From Linanthus parryae (Eukaryota > Streptophyta > Magnoliopsida > Ericales > Polemoniaceae), in NCBI GenBank assembly GCA_023055425.1, contig JALGPY010000009.1:35073275-35137274 (forward strand): a DNA stretch of 64,000 bases, in the 5' to 3' direction. The notes under the pieces were generated by a model that worked only from the letters and a program-made list of their open reading frames with translations, ran no database searches and was not told the origin of the DNA. The translations under genes and the position numbers were made by a program. Positions 26,384-37,679 of this stretch are shown here, piece after piece. Positions within the stretch are counted from its first letter, which is position 1. Each line of letters opens with the position of its first letter.

Positions 26384-27612
26384 TGAAGGGGTGTACAGTA
26401 GGTAGAAATACAAGATCAATACTCTAGAAGTGGGGGGTTGAATAGCGTATGCAGGCTTTTGCTAAATTTTGCAAGAATAGTGGTTTCAAAAGATTTGTAA
26501 AGAGATTCAAGGCCTTGAAATGTGTTTCAAGTCCTTGGAATAAAACAGTTAGAGTAAACAGAAGAATAAGTATATTTTAAGGCCTTGAAATGAGTTTCAA
26601 ACCCTTGAAATTAAACTGTTTTGAATGTTGCAAGAGTTATAAGTTTGTTACTGAAAAGTAAATGCAAGAGACACAAGATATATAGAGTTTCGTCCCCTTG
26701 GACCTACGTCTCTACCTCAGGGATCTTCTCCATGTATATTTTTAACTCAATTCTTATGAATCCACAGCTAAGCCCTAGATCTCAAGCACATAGAGATGCC
26801 TTACTCTGTTACAGCTTGTGCATCTCACTAACCTATCTAGTACCTGCTCTAGATATTTGATTAACTAAGAATTCTCTATTGTTCACCTTGAACAATCCTG
26901 AGAATGTTAAAAGAAGTAGTATAAGAATGATATACAAATAGAGTTCAGAAATGAAGAACACAGGGAGTGGGACTGCAATGAGAGTGCAGTGTTCTTCAAA
27001 TGCTTGGATTGGGAGAGAATGATCTACTTCTTTGTAGCTTTACAATCCTTGAATGTATTTTGAGTGTCTCTAGCTTTTGCCCGTTATGTTCTCTGTCAAA
27101 TGCTTCAAAATGAGCTCCTTATATACAGCTCATTTGATATGCAAATCTTCAAGTTTTTCAGCAACAAACTTTCTTATTTTGTAGGCAACAACTTTGACTT
27201 CTCTAACAGTCTTCTCCAACGGATAGTTGCTCAGTATCTTCAGGGATAGTGATTTGATCTTGTTCATAATCATGTTGAGAAGTTGTTACAATCATTAGAT
27301 TCATTACTGAATCAAATCATCTCAGAACTTCCTTCCCGCAAAACTCAGGTTAGGAAATAAATCATGTAAAATAGGTAATGATCTTTCCCTGCAAAACTAA
27401 GTTAAAAATATGGATTAGATAGTGTTAAACATGTCAAAATACTTTGTCTTTCATCATCAAGTAATGATAGATCAAGCACAAGGGTTTAGGAGTTCAAAAA
27501 GAATCAGAAACTCCCCATAAGTTCATGCATACACAGCATAGTCAATTTCAAGGCCTCGAAATAGACTAGCTATTTCAAGTCTTTGAAACATTGAAGCTGA
27601 ATTGAACTTACA
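26384..27612 (-). repeat. 3' LTR of the Sirevirus-like element
   Basis: 1229 bp, plus-strand ends TGAAGGGGTG...AACTTACA. Blocks shared with 32542-33826 include 'tactctagaag', 'ttggacctacgtctctacctcaggga', here written only in part, and 'ctagtacctgctctag'. It holds a perfect TTCAAGGCCTTGAA at 26506-26519 and several near copies. Confidence 0.8.
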
Positions 27613-27627
27613 ATCTCCCCCTTGATG
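27613..27627 (-). other. Polypurine tract of the Sirevirus-like element
   Basis: Minus strand CATCAAGGGGGAGAT directly before the LTR start TGTAAGTTC. Confidence 0.75.
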
Positions 27628-27985
27628 AAAGACAAAACTACAATCTGTTTGATACTTTGTTTCTGCAAAAAATACTCATTAGCACATAGCAGTAATAAAT
27701 GACAACACATAATATCCATAGATCCAACTTATTTAACTGAAGCAAGAAAGTAACAACAAAGTTTCAGATAATCCTACTGACCAGAACCAGTTCACCTAAA
27801 CGCAAATAAAAAGCAAATAAAACCCTAAATTTATCCCCCTTTTTGACTTTCATCAAAAAAGAATGAGAATATGTTGGATTAGTGTTTGGAAAGATTTAAA
27901 AGGAATTGTTATGAAGAGATAAAACTTTCAAATCTTTGGAAAGGAGTTCAAGGCCTTGAAAAAGATAAGAAAGAGTAGGCAAGAG

Positions 27986-28663
27986 TTAAGGGGTAGGCTC
28001 TTCATCTCCTTGCTGCTCTGTACCTTCTTCCTGTCTATCTCCCTCATCGTCATGTTCTTCTTCTTGTTGAGCCACATCATCAATGATTGTACTTATTGTC
28101 TTGATCACACTGTTGAACATGAAGGTTAACCCTTCCAAGGCTTTCCTTCCATGTTTTAGTTTATTCTTTACAAAGGTTCTTTTCTTTGTCAAAGAGGAAC
28201 TTTTCTTCTGTCTCTTCCTTTCAGATTCCATGCTGGATTCTGACTCAGCTTCTTTAAGATCTTTCTTCTTTTCATCCCTTCTTGAAACTGAATAGACTCC
28301 ATAGGAACTTGAGGTTTCATCTGAGTCTGAGTCTTGAATGTAAATCTTATCTTTTCCTTTTCCCTTATAATTTATTTCAACCTTCTTCTTTGTCTTCTTG
28401 GGGCTACCAATTTGAATACCCTTCTATTTTTTTGGTGCAGACTCTACTGCCTTCTTCTTCTTCTTGCTGGAAACATGTGTATCATATTTCTTGTCCTTCT
28501 TATAGGGAGGAGGAGGAGCTATGTCTTCTGCAGTGGGGGTTTTTGAACTGGAATCCCCACTAATGGTCTAAACATCTTCCACAGTGGTCTTTCTTTTCTT
28601 CTCTGTTGCAGCCTTCGAACCACCAGAAATTTTGATTCTGTCTGACACTCTTCTGGTGCTCAT
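27986..28663 (-). pseudogene. Lysine-rich extra frame between pol and 3' LTR (two internal stops)
   Basis: Reads in one frame from ATG at 28663 to a stop at 27986, 225 codons, broken only by two TAG codons (near residues 32 and 87). The start is MSTRRVSDRIKISGGSK. The middle is full of KKKKK and SDSDE stretches and the end is strongly acidic (EEEHDDEGDRQEEGTEQQ). It has no transmembrane segment or signal peptide. Position matches the extra or env-like frames described in some Sireviruses, but nothing here resembles an envelope protein. Basic and acidic low-complexity stretches suggest a nucleic-acid-binding or scaffold role; this is inference. Confidence 0.55.
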
Positions 28664-28834
28664 TAGGGTTTGGAGAAGAATAGAGAGAGGTAGGATAGAT
28701 ACAAAGGAGAGAAAGAAAGAAGAAGGAGATAAATAAAAGAGTGTTTCAGTTTGAAAAGGAAACTAGATATTTTCTCTGATCTTTGAAGCTCTGATAAATA
28801 AAAAAAATCAAAATTGTGTGCCGTTGGAAATAAA

Positions 28835-30632
28835 AGATATAATACTATTTTGAAGGTGCAGGAACTAGGTTCTAAACCTTATTCCTTTCAAACTCATTGA
28901 GTTCACTTTGCATAGCAATGATCCAGTCTGCTTCTTGTAAAGCTTCCTTCACAGTTTTTGGTTCTAAAAGAGAAATAAAGGCATTAGAAGCACATAAGTT
29001 CTTCAACTGTGATCTGGTTTGTGTACCAGTGGTTGGATCTGATATGATATTATCAGCTGGATGGGATGAGAGATATTTGAATCTCTTTCTTGGAGACCAT
29101 GGTTCAGGTTCTCCATAGATCTTTTCTGGTCTTGAAGTAGTGGCTTTGTCACTTGAATCCTTCTGATCATATTTTCCGAGGCTTTGAGCTGTATTTTCAA
29201 GGCTTTGAGCACTATTTTCAAGGTCTTGAAAATGTCTTCTATTCTCCTCTGAGCCTTTCTTGAGTCCAAGTGGACTCTCAGTCTCTTCCTCTGATTCATG
29301 CTTGTTCAAATTCAAATCTGCAAAACTTTCACTCAATGAACCATCATAGCTTTCATCAATAATAACATGAATGCTCTCTTCAATCAGTTTGGTTCTTTTA
29401 GTGTAAACTCTATAAGATTTGCTATTCAGATAGTAACCAAGAAATATACCATCATCACTTCTTGCATCAAACTTATCAAGATTGTCGTTTCCATTGTTAT
29501 GGATAAAACAAGTACATCCAAAGGGTCTGAAGTAAGAGATGTTTGGCTTCCTCCCTTTGAATAGTTCATAGGGGGTCTTCTTCAGAATAGGTCTGATCAA
29601 GCACATGTTCAAAATATAGTTTGTTGTATGCACAGCTTCTGCCCAGTAATGTTTTGGCAACTTGTTCTCAAGAAGAATTGTTCTTGACATATCTTCAAGA
29701 GTCCTGTTCTTTCTTTCAACAACACCATTCTGTTGAGGAGTTCTTGGAGCAAAAAATTTGAGAGAAATACCATGTTTATCACAGAATAAATCAAATTCTA
29801 ACTGATCAAATTCTCTACCATGATCACTTCTGATTGAAGCTACAGGTATGTTTTTCAAGTTTTGAAGTTCTCTGCAAAGCTTTGAAAATTCAGAGAGTAC
29901 TTCAGATTTTTCTTTGAGAAACATAACCCAAGTGTATCTAGAAAAATCATCTACAACAACTAGCATATACTTTTTACCTTTTAGAGTAGGAGTCCTCATA
30001 GGACCACAGAGATATGTATGAAGTAATTCAATAGGTGTAGTTGTACTTAAAAACGTCTTTGGCTTGAAGGAGCTCCTGGTCTGCTTTCCTTGTGCACAGG
30101 CTTTGCACATCTCATCTTCTATAAAATTGGTGGATGGCAATCCTCTTATCAAGTCTTTGGAAATCAACTTGTTCAAAGTATGCAAACTGATATGACCAAG
30201 TTTCCTATGCCAAAGCTTTGAATCCTCTTTCAAGGCCTTGAGACACTTCAAACTTTCACCTGCAACTTTGTTAGTCTGAAAAGTACAAACATTGTTTGAT
30301 CTAGAGGCTGTGAGAATGCAATCTCCTAATTTATAATTTTGCACCACACACTTCTCTTTATCAAACATAACTTTTTTTGCCATTGTCACAAAGCTGAGAT
30401 ACACTAAGCAAATTAAACTTCAAACCTTCAACCATATATACATCAGAAATAGAGTTTTTAGAATTTGTACCAACTTTTCCAATACCAAGAATATTGCATT
30501 TACTTTGTCACCAAGTGTTATTGAACCTTTTGATTGCTCCTTTAATTCTGAGAATAGAGATCTCTTTCTTCTCATGTGTCTTGAGCAACCATTGTCCATG
30601 AACCACTTTTGTTCTTTGGTGACAACCTGCAA
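28835..30632 (-). pseudogene. pol: Copia protease-integrase part of pol, 3' end deleted
   Basis: Minus strand. The protease site reads MDNGCSRHM, Asn where the family has Ser, so the aspartic protease motif is damaged. A stop and shift follow near 30410. The integrase begins with the HHCC finger (WHRKLGHIS...CKACAQGKQTRSSF). The core has SIRSDHGREFDQ (second Asp) and NGVVERKNRTLED (Glu), but the first catalytic Asp is replaced by Tyr (LLHTYLCGP). The C-terminal part contains low-complexity SAQSLEN repeats. The frame ends at the very start of reverse transcriptase (LNEFERNKV then a stop and NLVPAP), after which homology to the plus copy is lost, so the polymerase was deleted. Non-functional. 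Confidence 0.85.
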
Positions 30633-30639
30633 GCACCAA

Positions 30640-32491
30640 TCACTGCCTTACCCAGCTGTTAGACCAAGTGTGGAATTTAGAATCATATTCAGGATCAACC
30701 ATGTTAGGTGGTCTAACCCCTTTAGGAACCCAAATGTGCTTCACTTGTCCTTTGAGTTGAAAAGGAAAAGTGTTCCTCATTATGTGAGGGTCTCTTCTTC
30801 TAAAATGACAAGTCATTTTAACATGACCAGTTTTGCAGCAGTAATGACAAGTAGGAGAAGTTTTGTTTCCAGCTTTCACAAATCTGGTATTGTTTTTTCC
30901 TGGAAAGTTTGGATTGAATCCAATACCAGCTTTGTGAACAGACTGTGAACTTCCTCCAATAATCAAGTTCAACTTGTGTTCTGATCCAGCAAGCTTGATT
31001 TTGACCAATTCAGATTCTTGAAGTTATCAGTAAGAGTAATCTTTTGTTTCTCTAAATCATCAACCTGATGTCTTAGATTAACAAGGCTGTCACTCACTGG
31101 GGAGTTTTCAGTGACTACTTCCTTGACCTGTGTTTTCAAGGCTTTGAAACTGGTTTTCAAGGCCTTGAAATCACTGTCAGTTTTCTTCTGAGAGATTTCA
31201 AGATTCTGATTCAGGCAGACAAGTTGTAAGTTTTCTTTTGCTTGCTCATGAACTTTTTCTTTCAAAAGCCTGATCTCTTTCAGATAATCTTCCTCATTTA
31301 AAAGCATTGTTCTAAGATATTCTGAAAGAGCTTCTTTTGGCTTTGAAATTAAGCAATTTACCATTACCTCAATGTTCTTTTCAGAACTTTCATCATGCTT
31401 GGCCATGAAACATAGATTGGCATGTTCTTCCTCATATTCAGATTCACTAGAGCTATCTGAATCACTCCATGAAGCTATCATGGCTTTCTTTCTTCTGTCA
31501 TGATCTTTCTTTTGAAAGTTCTTGCTCTTTTTGTGTGGACAGTCTCTTATCAAGTGTCCTGCATCACCACACTCAAAGCAGTTCCTAATTTTTGACTTGT
31601 TCTGTGAAGAGGACTTACCTTTGTAGTCCTTGCTGCTGGATGATCTAAGCCTTTCTCTGTTGAAATCTTTGTTTCCAAAGTTTTTCTTCATTTTGAGAAT
31701 CCTTGTCAAGGCTTTGGAAATTAAGGCAATTGGATCGTCATCATCACCATCCCAGTTTCAAGGGTTTGATTTCTCTCAGTCTCTTTGGCTTTGAGGGCTA
31801 AATTCTTGACACCATCTGGGAGTTCTCTATCAACTTCATTCATGGATATCTTATGGGTCAGGAGCTTCCCTTGTAGGTCATCAAGTTGTAAAGTTGAGAG
31901 ATTCTGAGCTCCTTCAATAGTTGTTGTCTTTGGTTCCCATTTTTCCTTTGGAAGACTTCTGAGAATCTTCCTTACCTTTTCTTCATTGGAAAAATGTTTT
32001 CCCAGTGAGTCAAGGTTGTTGAAAATATCAGTGAATCTCTTGAACATGTCTCTGATGGACTCATCTGCATTCATCTTGAACAACTCACATTGTCTGAGAT
32101 AAATGTTGATCTTGGTTTGCTTGACTTGACTGGTTCCTTCAAAGGTCACCACAAGTTATCCCAGATTTCTTTAGCAGTTGTGCATCCAGAGATCCTGTTG
32201 AATTTATCTGTACTCAAAGCACAATATAAAATGTTAATAGCCTTGTAGTTATTAGAAATTTCTCTAATTCAGAAGAGGAGAGTGAATCTTCTGTTTTGGG
32301 AGTTTTGATCCCATCTTTCTCTGTGTAGAAGTGTGAGGTCCATTTTGGATAATGGTCCAAAGCTCTAGATCTTGATCAATGATAAACATTTTCATGAGAG
32401 CTTTCTAGTGAGGAAAATTTTCTCCACAGAATAGAGGAGGTCTGTTAGCAGCTCTTCCCTGTGAGAAACCACCATCACCTGCAGTACTCAT
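30640..32491 (-). pseudogene. gag: Sirevirus-like Copia gag, frameshifted
   Basis: Starts at ATG 32491 (MSTAGDGGFSQGRAANRPPL, typical copia-type gag start) and is broken by several stops and shifts (near 32430, 32270, 32150, 31715 and 31000). Recognised parts: KAINILYCALS and KEIWDNL in the UBN2-type gag domain, a CCHC knuckle CFECGDAGHLIRDC near 31560, a long lysine- and glutamate-rich coiled-coil-like stretch, and a second knuckle CHYCCKTGHVKMTC near 30830. It matches the plus-strand copy at 33827-35279 throughout. It would have formed the particle coat. Confidence 0.8.
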
Positions 32492-32527
32492 GATCACCAG
32501 ATGATTAAATCTTATACAGTGATACAA

Positions 32528-32541
32528 GCTCTGATACCAAT
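32528..32541 (-). other. Primer-binding site of the Sirevirus-like element
   Basis: Minus strand ATTGGTATCAGAGC follows the LTR end CACACTTTCA. It is complementary to the 3' end of initiator Met tRNA. Confidence 0.85.
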
Positions 32542-33826
32542 TGAAAGTGTGAGTATGCAGATTTATAAGCAGCTAAGATACTCTAGAAGGGGGGGGGTGA
32601 ATAGTGTATGCCAACTTTTTGCAAAACTTGCTAGGGAGATGAAAACTTGTGCAAACAGTGCAGTTCAAGGCCTTGGAAACAAGTTCAAGCCTTTGAAGTG
32701 GATGCAGAAAGTATAGAACAAGTATGCCTTTTCAAGGCCTTGAAAACAAGTTCAAACCCTTGAAAAGTAAACAGTTTTTGTATGCTGCAAAAGCTATGAA
32801 AGTAAATGAACTGAAAATGCACAAGACAAGTGATTTATAAAGTTCAGTCCACTTGGACCTACGTCTCTACCTCAGGGATTAGATCCCTGCAGGATTTTCA
32901 ACTCAATTCTTATTAATCAAAAGCTAATCCCTGGAACTCAAGCACAGAGAGTTCCCTTACTCTATTACAGCTTGTGGTTTTCCCTAACCTGTCTAGTACC
33001 TGCTCTAGCTAACTGATTAACTAAGAATTATCTATTGTTCACTTTGAACAATCCTTGAGAATGAATGTAGAAATAATACAGAAATGATCTACCAATATAG
33101 CTCTATACAGAAGAACACTTAAGAGTAGAAAACTGCAGTGAAATATAGTGAACTTCTGTGAATGGATTGGAAGAAATGAAGAACTTCGTTGATGCTTGTC
33201 AATCCAGAATGCTTTCTCTGTATTTTCCCGTTGAGTATTGTATATTGTTGCTTCGAATTTGAGCTCTATTTATACTTCAAACAGCTCTGCAAATCTCCCC
33301 AGATTTTCAGCAACAACCTTCCTATTTTGTAGGCAACAAAGTTTGACTAATTTGAAATCTTCTCCAACGGTTGGATGATCACAATCTTTAAAGATCTTGA
33401 TGTAATCTTTCATTTAACCACCATGAGAAGCTGTCATACACGTCTGATTGATCACATGATCAAAGTGTTCAAGTGTTTCCGAATCTGCAGCCATTCAGTT
33501 TAGGAAACAATCCTGCAAAACTTAGAAACAAAATTTCATGCATTATCATGGTCAAACAGATGATATATTACGATAAAAAACATGTTTAACAATTTTTCTT
33601 TCATCATCTAATAACAGAGAATCAAACATATGAAAGAGAGAGAGTAAATAAAATCAGAGAATTAGCAGAAAACTCCCCCTGAGAATATGTATTCAGGTTA
33701 ATCAGTTTCAAGGCTTTGAATCCAGTTTCAAGGCCTTGAAAATAGCCAAACTATTTTCAAGCCTCTGAAGCTGATTCAATGCTTTGAAAGCTGATTCAAT
33801 GCCTTGAAATAGCCTTGAGCTTTCAC
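32542..33826 (-). repeat. 5' LTR of the Sirevirus-like element
   Basis: About 1285 bp, plus-strand ends TGAAAGTGTGAG...GAGCTTTCACA. Perfect TTCAAGGCCTTGAA occurs at 32731-32744 and 33727-33740, with several near copies. The outer end is set at 33826 because plus-strand gag homology begins directly after it; an error of some 15 bp is possible. Confidence 0.75.
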
Positions 33827-35279
33827 AAAGCTTTGAACTTATTATATTGTGCTCTTAGTGCAGATGAGTTTAACAGGATATCCAACTACAAAAGTGGAAA
33901 AGAGATATGGGACAAGCTAACTGTCACTTATGAAGGAACCAGCCAAGTCAAGCAGACAAATATTAATATCCTTTTGAGACAGTATGAACTATTTAAGATG
34001 AATTCTGATGAATCCATCAAATATATGTTCAAAATGCTTACAAATATTGCGAACAACTTGGAATCCTTGAGAAAGGCTTTCTCAAATGAGGAAAAGGTCA
34101 GGAAGATACTCAGAAGCTTGCCAAAGGCAAAATGGGAGCTTAAGACAACTGCAATTGAAGAGGATCAAGACCTAGGCACTCTGGAACTTGATGATCTACA
34201 AGGAAAAATGCTCACTCATGAGATTTCCATGAAGGAGGTTGATGTTGAATTGAGTGACAACATCAAGAATTTGGCACTCAAGGCAAAGGACAATGAAAAA
34301 TCCCAAAGCCTTGAACAGGAGGATGATGATGAAGAAGAAGACTTAGCCCTGATCTCCAAAGCCTTGGCCAGAATTCTGAAGAAGAGAAACTTTGGAAACA
34401 AGGACTACTGCAAATAGAAATTCAGACCCTCAACCATCAGAAAGGTAAGTCTACTTCACATAAACCTAAAGTTATGAATTGCAATGAATGTGGAGATGCA
34501 GATCATCTGGTAAGAGATTGCCCTCAAAAGAAGAAAAGCAGACAATTTCCTAAGAAGGAAAATGACAACAGAAGGAAGAAGGCAATGGTAGCCTCATGGA
34601 GTGATTTAGACTCTTCATACTCATATTCTGATGAAGACCAAGTCAACTTATGTTTAATGGTTGGACATCAAGAAGACCACTCTACTGAGAAGCCAATTGA
34701 AGACATGGTAAAAAATCTTTTATCTAGTCCTTCTGATGTCTTACCTGAAATCCTCAAAAGTATGTTTTTAAATGAGGAAAGTTACAGGAATGAGATTGAT
34801 TCCTTGAAAATAAAGGTTCATGAGCAGGAAAAAGAAAATTTAGATTTGTTTTTTCAAAACAAGTGTCTTGAAGCTACTAAGCTAAAAATTGATAGTGACT
34901 TCAAAGCCTTGGACAGCAGATTCAAAGCTTTGAAATCACAGGTTAAAGAAGTGGTTGATCAAAACATTCTTTTAACTAACAAGTTTGTTGATCTAAAAAA
35001 TCATTCAAGTGATTTAGAACAACAAAACACTTCATTGATTAGTAAGCTTCAAGAATCTAAGAAAATTCTTTCAACTTTTGTTGGCTCAGAACAGAAGCTA
35101 AATATTATGCTTGGAGGAAGTATGCATTATGTATACAAAAGTGGAATTGGTTATAATCCAAATTTTCCAAAAAGAAACCAAACCTTTTTTGTGAAATCAG
35201 GAAGCAGACATTCTCCAAAGTGTCATTACTGTGGTAAAATTGGACATGTGAAATTAACTTGCCCCCTTAGAAGGACATA
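33827..35279 (+). pseudogene. gag: Sirevirus-like Copia gag, plus-strand copy, 5' truncated
   Basis: Begins abruptly inside the gag domain (KALNLLYCALSADEFNRIS), with no leader, primer site or LTR of its own; the minus-strand element's LTR abuts it. It carries the UBN2-type gag region to about 34400, a frame break at 34417-34474, a CCHC knuckle CNECGDADHLVRDC near 34478 (the usual Gly-His pair reads Ala-Asp-His), a long coiled-coil-like stretch near 34780-35060, and a second knuckle CHYCGKIGHVKLTC near 35222. It stops at 35279. It is homologous to 30640-32491 on the other strand but clearly diverged. Confidence 0.85.
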
Positions 35280-37396
35280 ACCTCACATAATGAAGAATAC
35301 CTATCCTTATCAACTTAAGGGACAAGTGAAACAGATTTGGGTTCCAAAAGGAGTTAGACCACCTAACATGGTTAACTCTGAGTATGAATCCAAATTCTAC
35401 ACTAGGTCTACTAGCCTGTTAAGGCATTGATTGAATCTTGCAGGTTGTCATCAAAGCTTTGAAAGATCAGACATGGATTTTGGAAGTGGATGTTCCAGGC
35501 ACATGAGTGGAAATAAATCTTTATTCACGGAGCTTAAAGAGAAATCAGAGGGAACAATCAACTTGGTGACAAAGCAAAGTAAAACATGATTGGTATAGGA
35601 AGCATTGGTAACAACTCTGCATATTCAAACTCAGATGTTTATTTAGTTGATGGTCTTAAGTATAATTTATTGAGTATTTCTCTGCTTTGTGATAAAGGAA
35701 ATAAGGTAGTTTTTGATAAGGAGAAATGTGTGGTGCAAGATGTAAAATCAAGTAATTGGATTCTCACTGCTCCTAGGTCACATAATGTTTATGCATTATG
35801 TACTGACAAAGTTGCAGGTGATAGTCTGAAATGTCTCAAAGCTTTGAAGGATGACTCAAAGTTGTGGCATAGAAAGCTTGGTCATATAAGCATGCATACT
35901 TTGAATAAACTCATCTCAAAAGATCTGGTAAGAGGATTACCAATCCTAAAATTCAAAGATGATGAGATTTGCAAGGCATGCACTCAAGGTAAACAGACCA
36001 GAAGTTCATTCAAGACAAAGAACTTTGTAAGTACTTCTAGACCTTTAGAATTGATGCACTTCGACTTATGTGGTCATGTGAGGGTACAAACACCCAAAGG
36101 TAAGAGATATATGCATGTTATGGTTGATGATTATTCTAGATTTACAAGGGTTATGTTTATTAGAGATAAGTCTGAAGCATTATTTGAATTTTCAAAACTT
36201 TGTAAAGAGCTTCAAACTTTGAAAAACTTACATGTTGCATCTATTAGGAGTGATCATGGTAGAAAATTTGATCAACTTGATTTTGATTTATTTTGTGCAA
36301 AGCATGGCATCTCACATAACTTTTCTGCACCTAGAACTCCTCAGCAGAATGGTGTAGTTGAGAGGAAAAATAAAACTCTTGAAGACAAGTCTAGAACCAT
36401 GTTACTTAAAAGTAATTTTTCAAACATTTTGTGGGCAGAAGTTGTTAACACTGCCAACTATGTGCTCAATAGATGTTTGATCAGGCCTATTCTGAAGAAA
36501 ACTCCTCATGAATTGTTCAAAGGCAGAAAGTCTAGTGTTGCTTACTTTAAGCCTTTTGGTTGTACTTGTTTTGTGCATAACAATGGAAAAGACAATCTTG
36601 GTAAGTTTGATGCTAGAAGTGACGAAGGTGTGTTTCTTTGTTATTCTCAAACTAGCAAAGCTTACAAGGTTTACAATAAGAGAACTAAGATTGTAGAGGA
36701 GAGAGCATTCATGTAATTTTTGATGAAAGTACTGATGATTCTCTGAGTGAAAGTTTTGCATATCTCAATTTGAACAAGTATGAGGCTGGTGATGATTATG
36801 AGAAAGTCAATAGAAGCAAATCTAAGCAGCATAAACTTTCAGAAGAATCTCAAGGTCTTGACCCCCCTGCTGAGCCAAAATCTCAAAGCCTTGAGACTGA
36901 GACTGACAGGAAATTTGATGCTCCTTCTACTGTGTCAAGAACTCAAAGTCTTGAAGGACCATACACTTGGACACCCAGAAAGAAGTTCAAATATTTATCA
37001 GATCATCATGCAGAGAATATCATATCAGATCCAACTACAGGAACTCATGCAAGAGGCCAATTGAGGAACTTGTGTGCTTTTAGTGCTTTTGTATCACTCA
37101 TTGAGGCCAAAAATGCAAAAGAAGCACTAGAAGATACATATTGGATCATTGCAATGCAGAATGAGCTGAATAAGTTTGAAAGGAACAAAGTCTGGAATTT
37201 AGTTCTCAGACCAAAGGATCAACCTGTGATTGGAACAAAATGGGTGTTCAGAAACAAACTTGATGAAAAAGGTAAGGTTGTGAGAAACAAAGCAAGACTG
37301 GTTGCATAAGGATACAATCAAGAAGCTTATTGACTAAGAGAAAACATTTGCCCCTGTTGTAAGGTTAGAAGCTATCAGAATACTTCTTGCATTTGC
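35280..37396 (+). pseudogene. pol: Sirevirus-like Copia protease-integrase-start of reverse transcriptase, 3' truncated
   Basis: Continues the plus-strand copy. The protease motif SGCSRHMSG (about 35488-35515) is out of frame by one base. Integrase 35586-36716: finger WHRKLGHISMH...CKACTQGKQTRSSF, first Asp kept (LMHFDLCG, but with Gly-His where Gly-Pro is usual), SIRSDHGRKFDQ, NGVVERKNKTLED. A stop follows at 36716, then a frame 36770-37309 with SQSLE / TQSLE low-complexity repeats. The start of reverse transcriptase (KWVFRNKLDEKGKV, ARLVA) ends in a stop at 37307. Weak homology goes on to about 37396 (ENICPCCK type reading) and then ends sharply. The polymerase active site and 3' LTR are missing. 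Confidence 0.85.
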
Positions 37397-37679
37397 TCCC
37401 AGGTCGTGTGACCTAAATTTCAGGTCCCGCGACCTCTCAAAATGCCCCCTTTATTCTTTGCTCTCCATCTTGATCCCTTTGGTCTCCTCCAATACTCCAT
37501 AGAGTGTAATCATCTTCGAGGCACATTCTCTAACACTACCCTTACTCAAACGTCCAAGTTTGAAGTAACTTATTAGCTAAAAACACGCACTTTGTAGTCA
37601 CATTATGTCAATGTCGGTGACATCTAACACAGTGACTTAATTTTCTCAAATATCAATGTATTGCGCGCTCAAATCATGC
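37397..37679. other. Intergenic, nothing recognised
   Basis: Unassigned sequence between the truncation point of the Copia copy and a hAT-type MITE. 'caggtcgtgtgacc' and 'caggtcccgcgacct' at 37400-37436 are short inverted-repeat-like motifs of unknown meaning. Confidence 0.4.

Larger units (their letters stand above)
26384..33826 (-). mobile_element. Sirevirus-like Copia element lacking reverse transcriptase
   Basis: Order on the minus strand: 5' LTR (33826-32542), primer site, gag (32491-30640), protease and integrase (30632-28835), gap where reverse transcriptase and RNase H should be, extra lysine-rich frame (28663-27986), polypurine tract, 3' LTR (27612-26384). The long gag with coiled-coil-like part and two CCHC knuckles, the DxGCSRHM protease type and the extra frame before the 3' LTR suggest the Sirevirus (SIRE/Maximus) lineage. 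The two LTRs differ at perhaps a fifth or more of sites by eye, and no matching TSD was found (ggaca left, aagct right). The copy is old or was assembled by recombination between two elements. It cannot move on its own. Confidence 0.8.
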
